A stretch of 64,000 nt of DNA from Leptotrichia hongkongensis. Its GTDB lineage: Bacteria; Fusobacteriota; Fusobacteriia; Fusobacteriales; Leptotrichiaceae. The first letter of the stretch is position 1, and each line of letters begins with the position of its first letter. The translations under genes and the position numbers were made by a program. Positions 52,880-61,627 of this stretch are shown in pieces. The stretch is from positions 1 through 64,000 of the forward strand of contig NZ_JBGORW010000003.1 of assembly GCF_041538065.1 (NCBI RefSeq), given 5' to 3'. The notes beneath the pieces were generated by a model. That model saw only the letters and a program-made list of their open reading frames with translations, did not search any database and was not told the DNA's origin.

Positions 52880-53570
52880 AATAATAGAATTGAAAAATGT
52901 TAATAAAATTTATAAGACAAAAGTTGAAAATATTCATATTCTAAAAAATATAAACTTAGCGTTTAACAAAGGAGATTTTATTTCTATACAAGGTAAGTCA
53001 GGAAGCGGGAAAACATCCCTTTTAAATATACTTGGTCTTTTAGATGAGCCGACTGATGGAGAAATTTATATAGGTGGAGAAAAGATACACTATAAAAATG
53101 AAAAAGCAAAAACAGCAATAAGAAATAAAAAAATAGGATTTGTTTTTCAATTTCACTATTTGCTAAATGAATTTACAGCACTTGAAAATGTTATGATGCC
53201 TGCACTTGTAAATAAAAATATGAATAAGAATGAAATTAAGAAAAAAGCAAAAGAACTGCTTGCACTAGTGGGACTTGCAAAACGTATAAAACATAAACCA
53301 ATGGAGCTTTCAGGAGGGGAAAAGCAGCGTGTGGCAATAGCAAGGGCAATGATTAACGACCCTGATATAATACTGGCTGATGAACCTACAGGAAATCTTG
53401 ACACAGAAACAAGTAATATGATAAATGAACTATTTATGAAAATAAATCAAGAAAGAAATCAGTCAATAATAATAGTTACTCATAGTCTGGAACTAGCAAA
53501 TTTGGCTACTTATAAGTATAAAATTGAAAATGGTGAATTTAATATGATTTTACCAACAATACAATTTTAG
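52872..53570 (+). CDS. lolD: LolD-type ABC transporter ATPase
   Basis: The protein has 232 residues. Walker A GKSGSGKTS (about 42-50), the signature LSGGEKQRVAIARA and Walker B DIILADEPTGNLD are all intact, with the MacB/LolD-type Q-loop FVFQFHYLLNEFTALENV. It energises the permease encoded just upstream, whose gene it overlaps by 8 bases. Spacing and overlap show a translationally coupled pair. Confidence 0.88.
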   Translation: MNKIIELKNVNKIYKTKVENIHILKNINLAFNKGDFISIQGKSGSGKTSLLNILGLLDEPTDGEIYIGGEKIHYKNEKAKTAIRNKKIGFVFQFHYLLNEFTALENVMMPALVNKNMNKNEIKKKAKELLALVGLAKRIKHKPMELSGGEKQRVAIARAMINDPDIILADEPTGNLDTETSNMINELFMKINQERNQSIIIVTHSLELANLATYKYKIENGEFNMILPTIQF

Positions 53571-53582
53571 GAAATTTTGATA

Positions 53583-54674
53583 ATGGAAAAAGAAAAAATT
53601 TATCTGCATTATGATATGGATGCCTTTTTTGCTGCAATTGAGCAAAGGGATAATAAGGAACTTAGAGGAAAGCCTATTGCAATAGGGCATGGAGTTGTTA
53701 CAACGGCAAGCTATGAAGCTAGAAAATATGGAGTAAAATCTGCAATGCCAACAGTTCAGGCTAAACGGCTATGTCCAAATCTTATCGTTGTGAGCCTTAG
53801 AAAAGGTGTTTACTTTGAAGAGGGCAGAAGAATACAGGGATTAATAAAAAATGTATTGAAAAAATCCGAATTTACATCTGTTGATGAAGGTTATATTGAT
53901 ATTACAGAATTTATTCGAAATAAAAATATGAAACTTGATAAAAGAGATGAAATTTTAAAGATAGAGAGATTTATAAAAAAATTTAAAAAATTTATTTATG
54001 ATAATTCTAAGCTTACTTGCTCAGTTGGTATAGGTTTTAGCAAGATAAGCGCTAAAATTGCAAGTGATATTGATAAGCCAAATGGTTATTTTATATTTAG
54101 AAACCGTGAACATTTTTTAGATTATATTTATAATAAGGAGCTTGGGATAATTCCAGGAATTGGAAAAAAAACAAGGGAAGTATTGAAATTATTTAATATA
54201 ACGAATGTCTTTCAACTCTATGAAATTGAAAAAAATGAGTTAATCAGAAGATTTGGAGAAAGTAAAGGAGAATATCTGTATAATGCTATTCGTGGCTTGC
54301 ATTCTTCTGAAATAAATACAGATAGAAAAAGACAGTCTTATGGACACGAAGTTACTTTTAATCAGGAGGAAAATGATATTTTGGCATTACATGCTGAATT
54401 AAAAAAGCAATCCGAAAGATTGAGCAGCAAACTTATTGAAAAAAATGAATTCGCTAAAACTATTACAATAAAAATCAGATATTCCAATTTTGTAACACAT
54501 ACCCGTTCAAAGACTTTGAAAAGTGCAACGAATGATGTAAACGAAATATACGAAGCAGCAATCGAAAATCTAGAATTCTTTGAAAAAAAAGATGAAGTAC
54601 GACTTATTGGGGTACAGCTGAGTTCAATTTTGAAAAGTAATGTAGTTCAGTTGTCATTTGATGATTTAAAATAG
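53583..54674 (+). CDS. dinB: DNA polymerase IV (Y family)
   Basis: Translesion polymerase of 363 residues. Catalytic acidic motifs YDMDAFFAAIEQ near the N-terminus and SVDEGYIDI at about 100 are intact, followed by the helix-hairpin-helix IPGIGKKTREVLKL and the little-finger domain. It ends in a short VVQLSFDDL motif, a plausible beta-clamp-binding tail. The ATG after AGGA was chosen; an in-frame TTG two codons before is possible. No LexA box was recognised upstream; it sits 12 bases behind lolD. Confidence 0.95.
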   Translation: MEKEKIYLHYDMDAFFAAIEQRDNKELRGKPIAIGHGVVTTASYEARKYGVKSAMPTVQAKRLCPNLIVVSLRKGVYFEEGRRIQGLIKNVLKKSEFTSVDEGYIDITEFIRNKNMKLDKRDEILKIERFIKKFKKFIYDNSKLTCSVGIGFSKISAKIASDIDKPNGYFIFRNREHFLDYIYNKELGIIPGIGKKTREVLKLFNITNVFQLYEIEKNELIRRFGESKGEYLYNAIRGLHSSEINTDRKRQSYGHEVTFNQEENDILALHAELKKQSERLSSKLIEKNEFAKTITIKIRYSNFVTHTRSKTLKSATNDVNEIYEAAIENLEFFEKKDEVRLIGVQLSSILKSNVVQLSFDDLK

Positions 54675-54723
54675 ATTATTAGAAAATTTGAGAAAAATTA
54701 TTTAAGTTGGGAAGTGAAAGTAA

Positions 54724-55131
54724 ATGACTTTAAATGAAAAAGAAATATTAGATTACATTGATGAAATAAATCTCTTGTTAGAGAAAGCCTATGTACCTTA
54801 CTCAAAATTTCCTGTAGCAGCATTGTTAATCGATAATAATGGAAAAAAGCATAAAGGAGTAAATGTTGAAAATGCATCCTTTGGACTTACTCTCTGTGCC
54901 GAACGTAATGCGATTACAACAGCGGTTACTGAAAATATGGAGAAAATAAAAGTACTTGTTGTAACAGGAAATACACCTGAGCCAATTAGCCCTTGTGGAG
55001 CGTGTAGACAGGTAATAAGAGAGTTTTCTGACAACGATACAGTAATAATTTTAGCAAATAAAGATAAAAAATATAAAATCACTTCATTGGAAGAGCTTTT
55101 GCCATATTCATTTGGACCAGAAGATTTGTAG
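54724..55131 (+). CDS. cdd: Cytidine deaminase
   Basis: It converts cytidine and deoxycytidine to uridine forms in pyrimidine salvage. The 135 residues are the short tetrameric type. Zinc and catalytic residues are visible: Cys58-Ala59-Glu60 (CAERNA) and Cys91-x2-Cys94 (PCGACRQVI). GGGAAGTG precedes the ATG. It is the last gene of the run starting near mreC. Confidence 0.96.
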   Translation: MTLNEKEILDYIDEINLLLEKAYVPYSKFPVAALLIDNNGKKHKGVNVENASFGLTLCAERNAITTAVTENMEKIKVLVVTGNTPEPISPCGACRQVIREFSDNDTVIILANKDKKYKITSLEELLPYSFGPEDL

Positions 55132-55188
55132 AAATTTATAATATTTTTTAAATAATTAATAAATTATTATATTTTTTACAGTTTTTAC

Positions 55189-55217
55189 TTGGCAAAATCA
55201 AAAAAATAGGTTATAAT
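55189..55217 (+). promoter_or_regulatory. Promoter of the SH3-domain protein gene
   Basis: TTGGCA (55189-55194), 17 bases, consensus TATAAT (55212-55217). Confidence 0.7.
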
Positions 55218-55286
55218 ATAATTGAAAATAACGTATGTTATATAAAAATTATAAACATAAATTTATATTATTAGGGAGTGATTTTT

Positions 55287-55769
55287 ATGAAAAAGTTTGT
55301 ACTAAAGAAAATGTTTCTAGTTTCAATTCTATCTATGGGTCTTAGTGCCATTTCAATGGGAGCGGCATTTATAACATCGTCAAAAGACAATGCAATTAAT
55401 ATAAGACAATCTGCTAATACAGATTCTAAAGTTATTGAAACTGTTACAAATGGACAGATATTGGAAAGTAATGAAAAGTCTGGAGAATGGCATAAAGTAA
55501 CTTATTACGATAACGATATAAAAAAATCATTTACTGGTTATGTTCATGAAGGACAATTAAAGGAAATTGTAGGAAAACTTACTATAACTTCAAGCGAAGG
55601 ATACAGTAATATAAGAGAAAAACCAACAACAAAATCTACTATAAAAACAAGATTAAAAACAGGACAAACTGTTTACGCAATAAGCAAAACAGATGACAAC
55701 TGGTATTATATAAGATATAATGGAAATGAGCACGGATATATTTTCAGTAATCAAGTAAGTAAAAAATAA
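55287..55769 (+). CDS. Secreted protein with two bacterial SH3 domains
   Basis: The protein has 160 residues. After a signal peptide (about 1-27) there are two SH3b units, about 28-92 (NAINIRQSANTDSKVIETVTNGQILE) and about 93-160 (YSNIREKPTTKSTIKTRLKTGQTVYAI). Such domains bind peptidoglycan or associated peptides. There is no catalytic domain, so it is probably a wall-binding adaptor; a partnership with the NlpC/P60 enzyme encoded at about 44.6 kb is possible but only inferred. GGGAGTG precedes the ATG. Confidence 0.88.
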   Translation: MKKFVLKKMFLVSILSMGLSAISMGAAFITSSKDNAINIRQSANTDSKVIETVTNGQILESNEKSGEWHKVTYYDNDIKKSFTGYVHEGQLKEIVGKLTITSSEGYSNIREKPTTKSTIKTRLKTGQTVYAISKTDDNWYYIRYNGNEHGYIFSNQVSKK

Positions 55770-55805
55770 ATTTAGAATAGTTTAGAAATAATTAATTATA
55801 AAGTA

Positions 55806-55852
55806 AAAAAATGGCAGGAAGTATTAATATATATAATCCTGCTATTTTTATA
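55806..55852 (+). terminator. Terminator of the SH3-domain protein gene
   Basis: TGGCAGGA/TCCTGCTA stem (one G-U pair) around a 17-base loop, followed by T5. Confidence 0.7.
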
Positions 55853-57005
55853 TCCAAGAATTTACAGTAAAACTTATTTAAAACCAAACTCAAAAGCTAT
55901 GACTATTTTACTCAAACCATAAATTTATATAATTTTTAGCAGTTTAATTTAAAATAGGTTTGAGTATATTTCAAAAATAAAAATGAAATTCGATAAAAAT
56001 TGATTTGATAACTTTGATAAAAAAAATAAAATTTAATTCTTAAGTATCCATATAAGAGGCTCTCATTAAAAAAAACTGCTTATAATAAATATTTTTCTTA
56101 TAGTTTTTATGTTTTTTCTTTTTATAAAGCAAGGGAAATCAATCGCCATTTCCCTTTATTTCGCAATAAAAGTTATTTTAACATCTTTAAATAATAGCAT
56201 ATTAAAGAGAATGGCGAAAGTGCTACGCACTAACCCTGGCTTGTCTAAGCATTTTTTTGAAATATTCCCAAATTTTATTTGGGAAAGTAGTCTAAACATT
56301 TATTATTTGGATAAACTTAAATTGCTACGAAAACGAAACTCGCTGACGCTCACTTTCGCAAATAAAGACTATAACAACTCCACAAAATATATTTGCGATA
56401 AAGGTTATGGCAAAAGAAACACATAAATGTGTTTAGTCATTTTTATTCCAAAAAAATCACGACATTCTATATTAAATTATAAAGATTATTGTATTTAAGT
56501 TTCAGGCTTTTACATTTTAAAAATATTAAATAAGCAAAATTTCGTTAAAGGAAAAATAACTAAATACGAATGTATTTCTTTCGCCATAATTTTTATAATG
56601 ATAGAACTTATTTATGTTAAAATAACTTTTGTTTGCGAAAGTGAGCGTAGTTTTTTTACGAAGCGAGTTTTATTTTTTTTTTATAAGAAAGTTTTGCGTA
56701 AAGCGGGGTAGTTCGTAGAACATTTTGCCATTATCTTTAAGTAGTAGCCAGTTATACATGTTAAAATAATTATTATTGCGAAAAAGGGCATGGTGTCTGA
56801 TGCCCTTACGTTACAAAAAAATTGAATAGAAAAAACATTATTAATCATAATATTTAATAAATTGAAATAAAAAAAGTCTTTAAGATGGATACTTAATGAT
56901 GAATTTAATTAAAGGGTATTTAGCTGTATAATAGCATAATCTTGTAAAAAAAAATAATTTTAAATTCATAATTTTTTATTTCTGTTCTTTAAACGGGAAA
57001 TAGCA
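55853..57005. repeat. Non-coding field of palindromic repeats
   Basis: No credible gene lies in this stretch. It contains three copies of a 25-26-base word (TTTCGCAATAAAAGTTATTT type): one at 56159-56183 and two inverted at 56615-56640 and 56759-56783. A second word, TTTGCGAAAGTGAGCGT, occurs at 56632-56648 and inverted near 56345-56362, with a related variant near 56213-56228. The arrangement looks like clustered BIME/REP-like elements or a decayed miniature mobile element. The left part (55853-56100) is plain AT-rich sequence with nothing recognised. Confidence 0.6.
56784..56807 (-). terminator. Terminator downstream of the ABC-F gene
   Basis: A perfect 8-bp stem AAGGGCAT/ATGCCCTT with an 8-base loop and T5 on the minus strand, about 200 bases past the ABC-F stop. 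Confidence 0.65.
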
Positions 57006-58625
57006 CTAACTATACATCTCATTCAGCCTTGCTTCAACAGTTTCATCATTTAAATAATCATCGTATTCCATTTCTTTTTCTAAAATACCTTTTGGTGTAA
57101 TTTCAATTATTTTATTTGCAATTGTTTGAATAAATTCGTGGTCGTGTGTTGTGAATAAAATTGTTCCGTTAAATCTTTCCAGCGATTTATTTAACGATGT
57201 AATTGATTCAAGATCTAAGTGATCTGTTGGGTTATCTAATAATAGTACGTTTGCATTTGATAGCATCATTTTTGAAAGCATGCAACGAACTTTTTCCCCT
57301 CCAGAAAGTACTTTGGCCTTTTTTTTCGCCTCTTCTCCTGAGAATAACATTCTTCCTAAGAATCCACGTACATATTCTTCGTGCTGGTCAGGTGAAAATT
57401 GTCTTAGCCAGTCAATCAATGACAAATCTACACCTTCAAAAAATTCAGAGTTGTCTTTTGGGAAATAACTTTGAGAAGTTGTAACTCCCCATTCCACAGT
57501 TCCTGAATCTGGTTCTAATTCACCAGCTAGAATTTGGAAAAGAGTAGTCTTTGCAATGTCATTTTTTGATAAAATAACAACTTTATCCCCAGTATTTATC
57601 GTAAAGGAAATATTGTTAAGAACTTTTTCGCCATCGATAGTTTTGGTTAAGTTCTCAACTTTTAACATATTGTTCCCAGCTTCTCTTTCAGGCTTGAACT
57701 CAATGTATGGATATTTTCTGTTAGAAACCTGCATATCTTCAAATTGTAATTTTTCAAGCTGTTTCTTACGGCTTGTAGCCTGTTTTGATTTTGAGGCGTT
57801 GGCAGAGAAACGTGCAATAAAGTCTTGCAATTCCTTTTTCTTTTGCTCCATCTTCTTATTTTGGTTTCTGATTAATTCTTGCATTAATTGATTTGATTCG
57901 TACCAGAAATCATAGTTTCCAACAAACATTTTAATTTTTCCGTAATCAATATCAGCAATATGAGTACAAACCTTGTTTAAAAAGTGTCTATCATGTGAAA
58001 CTACAAGTACAGTTGTATTTTCTAAGTCCATCAGAAAATCTTCTAGCCATTTTACTGCATGCAAGTCAAGTCCATTTGTAGGCTCATCTAATAATAATAT
58101 GTCAGGATTTCCAAAAATAGCCTGTGCAAGCAGAACCTTTACTTTTTCAGGTTCTGTTAACTCTTTCATCAGTTTATGATGAAGTTCAGAAGGAATTCCT
58201 AAACCAATAAGAAATTTTTCAGCATTTGTTTCAGCTTCCCAACCGTCTAGCTCTGCAAATTCTCCTTCAAGTTCAGCCGCCAAGTTTCCGTCTTCTTCTG
58301 TAAATTCAGTTTTTGCGTATAGGGCATTTTTTTGCATCATAATATCGTATAATTTTGCATGCCCCATCATTACTACATTTAGCACTTCTTCATCTTCGTA
58401 AGCAAAGTGATCCTGTTTTAAAAATGATAACCTTTTATTTTTTTCTATAATAACTTCTCCAGAAGTAGAATCAAGCTCCCCAGTTAACACTTTCAAAAAA
58501 GTTGATTTTCCAGCTCCATTCGGTCCAATGATACCGTAACAGTTTCCTTCTGTAAATTTAATGTTTACTTCATCAAAAAGTTTTCGTCCACCAAACTGGA
58601 CAGATAAATTACTTGTTGAAATCAA
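57006..58625 (-). CDS. ABC-F family ATPase (YbiT/YkpA-like), asymmetric
   Basis: The protein has 539 residues: two ABC domains joined by a linker helix pair (about 245-300), without membrane segments. ABC-F proteins bind the ribosomal E site and affect translation or antibiotic resistance. Site one is complete: Walker A GPNGAGKS at 34-41, Walker B DEPTNGLD at 180-187, and signature LSGGE of domain 2 at 440-444. Site two is decayed: the domain 1 signature reads LTEPE (156-160), domain 2 Walker A reads SKNDIAKT (353-360), and its Walker B reads DNPTDHLD. AAGGAGG precedes the ATG. Confidence 0.92.
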   Translation of the reverse strand: MISTSNLSVQFGGRKLFDEVNIKFTEGNCYGIIGPNGAGKSTFLKVLTGELDSTSGEVIIEKNKRLSFLKQDHFAYEDEEVLNVVMMGHAKLYDIMMQKNALYAKTEFTEEDGNLAAELEGEFAELDGWEAETNAEKFLIGLGIPSELHHKLMKELTEPEKVKVLLAQAIFGNPDILLLDEPTNGLDLHAVKWLEDFLMDLENTTVLVVSHDRHFLNKVCTHIADIDYGKIKMFVGNYDFWYESNQLMQELIRNQNKKMEQKKKELQDFIARFSANASKSKQATSRKKQLEKLQFEDMQVSNRKYPYIEFKPEREAGNNMLKVENLTKTIDGEKVLNNISFTINTGDKVVILSKNDIAKTTLFQILAGELEPDSGTVEWGVTTSQSYFPKDNSEFFEGVDLSLIDWLRQFSPDQHEEYVRGFLGRMLFSGEEAKKKAKVLSGGEKVRCMLSKMMLSNANVLLLDNPTDHLDLESITSLNKSLERFNGTILFTTHDHEFIQTIANKIIEITPKGILEKEMEYDDYLNDETVEARLNEMYS

Positions 58626-58661
58626 AAAAATTTCCTCCTTAAATATTTATATTTTACTTAC

Positions 58662-58690
58662 ATTATATCAAAAATTTTCACTAAAAACAA
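58662..58690 (-). promoter_or_regulatory. Promoter of the ABC-F gene
   Basis: Minus-strand TTGTTT (58685-58690), 17 bases, consensus TATAAT (58662-58667) with TGA before it (extended -10). Confidence 0.7.
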
Positions 58691-58779
58691 AATAAATTTA
58701 TTTAAAACCTTTATTTTTTTCAAAATAATTGGTAAAATATACGAAAGAAAAATTTTAAAATGATAGAATGGGGAAAATT

Positions 58780-59556
58780 ATGAATAAGACAAATTTTCAT
58801 ACTCACAATTACCGATGTGAACATGCCGTTGGAAATGTGGAAGATTATGTAAAAGTGGCAATTAAGGAAGGTTATACTGAACTTGGAATATCAGATCACG
58901 CTCCAATGCCTGAATATTATAAAAACAATAGAATGAAAGAAGAAGATTTTGACGGATATTTGAAGGAAATAGAAGAAGCACAGGAAAAATATGGAGATAA
59001 AATCAAGATTTATAAATCACTGGAGATTGAATATTTTCCAGAATTTATTGAAAAATATGATAAATACAGGGAGAAATTGGATTATCTTGTTTTAGGGCTG
59101 CATGCCTTTAGAAAAGACGGAGATAGCACAAATTATAATGCTTGGAAGATACAGACAGGGGAAGATGTGCTGGCTTATGCGAAATATATGGTTGAGGCTA
59201 TAGAAAGTGCTAAATTTGACTACATTGCACACCCAGACTTATATGTAATAAATTATCGGACTTGGGATGAAAACTGTGAAAAAGCAGCACACATGATTTC
59301 AAAAGCGGCAGAAAAAATGGATGTACCGCTTGAAGTAAATGCAAACGGAATAAGAAAAACATTTGAAAGACATCCAGACTGGGACAGATATATGTATCCA
59401 TACAAGGAATTTTGGGAAATTGTGAAGCAGTATAATGTTAGAACGATAATTGGTTCGGATACACACGATTTTAACAGAATGGAAGATAAAGAGATGGAAA
59501 TTGCAAGAGAGTTTGCAAAAGAAATTGGGTTGAATGTGATTGAGAGTATTTTTTAG
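58780..59556 (+). CDS. HisJ-type histidinol-phosphatase / PHP-domain phosphoesterase
   Basis: The protein has 258 residues. The PHP metal ligands are visible: FHTHNYRCEHA at the N-terminus, GISDHAPMP near residue 44, LEIEYFPE, LGLHAF, a later IAHPDLY and the C-terminal IIGSDTHDF. This fits the HisJ family. No other histidine gene is nearby, so it may serve another phosphate ester. The ATG giving MNKTNFHTHN was chosen because GGGG lies 6 bases before it; an ATG four codons upstream overlaps that site. Confidence 0.85.
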   Translation: MNKTNFHTHNYRCEHAVGNVEDYVKVAIKEGYTELGISDHAPMPEYYKNNRMKEEDFDGYLKEIEEAQEKYGDKIKIYKSLEIEYFPEFIEKYDKYREKLDYLVLGLHAFRKDGDSTNYNAWKIQTGEDVLAYAKYMVEAIESAKFDYIAHPDLYVINYRTWDENCEKAAHMISKAAEKMDVPLEVNANGIRKTFERHPDWDRYMYPYKEFWEIVKQYNVRTIIGSDTHDFNRMEDKEMEIAREFAKEIGLNVIESIF

Positions 59557-59585
59557 AATTGTAAAATTTAACAGGAGGAATTAAA

Positions 59586-60074
59586 TTGAAGAAAATAATT
59601 TTATTTATTTGTATTTTAATAGGAGTGAGTTCATGTTCTGTTATTCGTGGATTTGCTGATATATCAAATCGAAATGCCAGAGGATATAAAACTGAATATA
59701 AACAAGAACAGTTAGCATTAGAACATCATAAACTAACATATAAATTTCCAAAAACAAAGGATAGTAGAAATAACGAGGAATATGAAACAGTATGGAATGG
59801 TATGAAGCTAATAATTCCTAAAAATACAACGATAGATAAGGAAGGTAAATTAGTTTATAAAGGTTATCAATTAAGAGTGGGATTTACTCAAACTGCTAAT
59901 AGAGAAGAGCTTTGTAGAAATAATGTGAATGACAGTAAACAATGGTATAAGAAATATGATGGAAGTTATCGTATTTTAGAGTTTTATGAGTTTAAGTATT
60001 ACAAAGGTCATCCAAATTTTAATTTAGATTTAGCTAAAGACATAGCTGCACTAAATGATTTTATCGAATGTTAA
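59586..60074 (+). CDS. Lipoprotein of unknown function, paralogue A
   Basis: The protein has 162 residues with a short type II signal peptide ending in VSSC (lipidated Cys17). The mature part carries a shared domain with the next gene: VWNGMKLIIPKNTTIDKEGKLVYKGYQLRVG, a WYKKYDGSYRILEF segment and LAKDIAALNDFIEC at the very end, including a terminal Cys. The start is TTG with AGGAGG 7 bases upstream. No named family was recognised. The C-terminal Cys may pair with an internal Cys of the domain (ELCRNN). Confidence 0.75.
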   Translation: MKKIILFICILIGVSSCSVIRGFADISNRNARGYKTEYKQEQLALEHHKLTYKFPKTKDSRNNEEYETVWNGMKLIIPKNTTIDKEGKLVYKGYQLRVGFTQTANREELCRNNVNDSKQWYKKYDGSYRILEFYEFKYYKGHPNFNLDLAKDIAALNDFIEC

Positions 60075-60123
60075 AAAATTTAGGGAAGGAGGATGTATAA
60101 TATTATTATACGAGAAAATTAAC

Positions 60124-60570
60124 ATGAAAAAAATAATTTTACTTATTTGTATTTTATTAGGAATAAGTTCGTGTGAAGTCATTGATGAAGCTGTTCAAGA
60201 TGCACGAGCATATGGAGATGCAACTAGATATGAAAAAAAGCAAGAGAGAATAGGAAACGAACTCTTTGATGAAGATACTCAAAAAATAATGTGGAATGGT
60301 ATGGAATTAATAGTTCCCAAAAATACAAAAATAAACGAAAGAGGAAAACTAGTTTACGGTGATTATGAATTAAATATATATCTCTATCGTGTTACAAGAG
60401 AGAATATTTGTACAGCCAAAAAATCATTTAAAAAAGAATGGTATAAAAAATATAATAATAATTATTATGTTTTAGAAGGCTCTACATATAATAATTTAAT
60501 TGTTCATTGGAATAGTAATATAAATTTAGCCAGAAAAATAGCTAGAGAAAATAATTTTACTGAATGTTAA
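60124..60570 (+). CDS. Lipoprotein of unknown function, paralogue B
   Basis: The protein has 148 residues and is a tandem paralogue of the preceding lipoprotein: signal peptide MKKIILLICILLGISSC, then MWNGMELIVPKNTKINERGKLVYGDYELNI, a WYKKYNNNYYVLEG segment and the same LARKIARENNFTEC end. The strong AAGGAGG lies 31 bases before the ATG, with an 8-bp-arm palindrome between them. This is unlike the normal spacing of its neighbours. An ATG directly after that site opens only a 9-codon frame. Confidence 0.75.
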   Translation: MKKIILLICILLGISSCEVIDEAVQDARAYGDATRYEKKQERIGNELFDEDTQKIMWNGMELIVPKNTKINERGKLVYGDYELNIYLYRVTRENICTAKKSFKKEWYKKYNNNYYVLEGSTYNNLIVHWNSNINLARKIARENNFTEC

Positions 60571-60623
60571 AAAATTTTAAAGAAAGGAGTGTGTGATATT
60601 TATTATCATAACAATAAATAAAA

Positions 60624-61127
60624 ATGGATAATACTTTTAGATTTTTAAAAGGGGCAAAAATGATACATCCTACGACAGGGATTACATTGGAGTATTTAGA
60701 TAAATCTGATGCAGTTTGTTTTGTGCTGTTTAACGAAACAAAAGAAAAAGTAATTTTAGTGAAGCAGTTCAGACCAGGGTCAAAAAATTATGAAATTGAA
60801 GTTTGTGCTGGGCTAATTGATGGAGATGAAAAGCCTAGAGTTGCTGCATTTAGAGAGTTGAAAGAGGAAACTGGGTATTTGGAAAAAGATGTGACAGATA
60901 TTGAAGAGTTGCCACAAGGACTGTATGTTTCGCCAGGATACACGACCGAAAGATTGTATTTTTTCAGTGCAAGACTAAAATCTGATGACATTAAGCCTGT
61001 AGAGCAGTCACTCGACCATGGGGAAGAAGTAGAAGTAGTATGGGTCGATGTGAAAGATATTACAAAGATGTCAAGAGATATGAAAACAATACTTGCAGTA
61101 ACTTACTTTTCAAAAGAAGCTAAATAA
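60624..61127 (+). CDS. NUDIX hydrolase, ADP-ribose pyrophosphatase-like
   Basis: The protein has 167 residues. The NUDIX box is complete at 63-85 (Gly63, Glu69, Arg77-Glu78, Glu81-Glu82, Gly84). The proline-containing LPQGLYVSPGYTTERLYFF after it is typical of ADP-ribose pyrophosphatases (NudF type). The expected reaction is ADP-ribose to AMP and ribose-5-phosphate. As in the preceding gene, the AAAGGAG site is far upstream (34 bases) with a small hairpin between. Confidence 0.88.
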   Translation: MDNTFRFLKGAKMIHPTTGITLEYLDKSDAVCFVLFNETKEKVILVKQFRPGSKNYEIEVCAGLIDGDEKPRVAAFRELKEETGYLEKDVTDIEELPQGLYVSPGYTTERLYFFSARLKSDDIKPVEQSLDHGEEVEVVWVDVKDITKMSRDMKTILAVTYFSKEAK

Positions 61128-61175
61128 TTTTAATCTATAAATTAACTTTTGTACTAAAAAAGAAGGGAGGAGATT

Positions 61176-61601
61176 ATGAAGATTTATTTACCGTTGCCTG
61201 TAATAATACTAATTTTTTATCTAATTTATGTAGTTTTTTTAGTAATTATGAAAAAGATTAGATTTAATGCAGAAAATTTGGAAGAATTGGATGGGGAATT
61301 TATATTTACTTTTATAAAAAGAATAAAAAAAGAACAGATATATTTCAATATTGATGAGGTTAAGATGTGCGTTTTAACACGAATTTTTATTCATCAGGGA
61401 ACTTTTAAAACGATAAATTTTAATATCTTTTTGAATGACGGATATAGCTTGAGATTGAGGAAAAAGAATGAATGTTTATTATTTTTGCAAGTATGCCGAG
61501 AGAAAAGGGAAGAGCTGTATCAGAAAATTTTAAGTATGATACCTGCAGATATGACAGTTATTTCAATTATTGAAAAAGAGCTTGATAATTTTAAACGTTA
61601 A
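61176..61601 (+). CDS. Small membrane-anchored protein, unknown function
   Basis: The protein has 141 residues. One N-terminal membrane helix (about 5-24, LPVIILIFYLIYVVFLVIM) is followed by a soluble domain with mixed alpha and beta segments (VKMCVLTRIFIHQGTFKTINFNIFLNDGYSLRLRKK). No family was recognised. GGGAGGAG precedes the ATG. It lies 8 bases before the frameshifted gene and was probably co-transcribed with it. Confidence 0.7.
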   Translation: MKIYLPLPVIILIFYLIYVVFLVIMKKIRFNAENLEELDGEFIFTFIKRIKKEQIYFNIDEVKMCVLTRIFIHQGTFKTINFNIFLNDGYSLRLRKKNECLLFLQVCREKREELYQKILSMIPADMTVISIIEKELDNFKR

Positions 61602-61627
61602 AACAACGTATGAAGGGGAAAAGAAGA

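Noticed and set aside
56109..56426. A 105-codon open frame in the repeat field
   Set aside because: It has no ribosome site and runs through the inverted repeat words; its composition changes along its length. Treated as chance coding in repeats.
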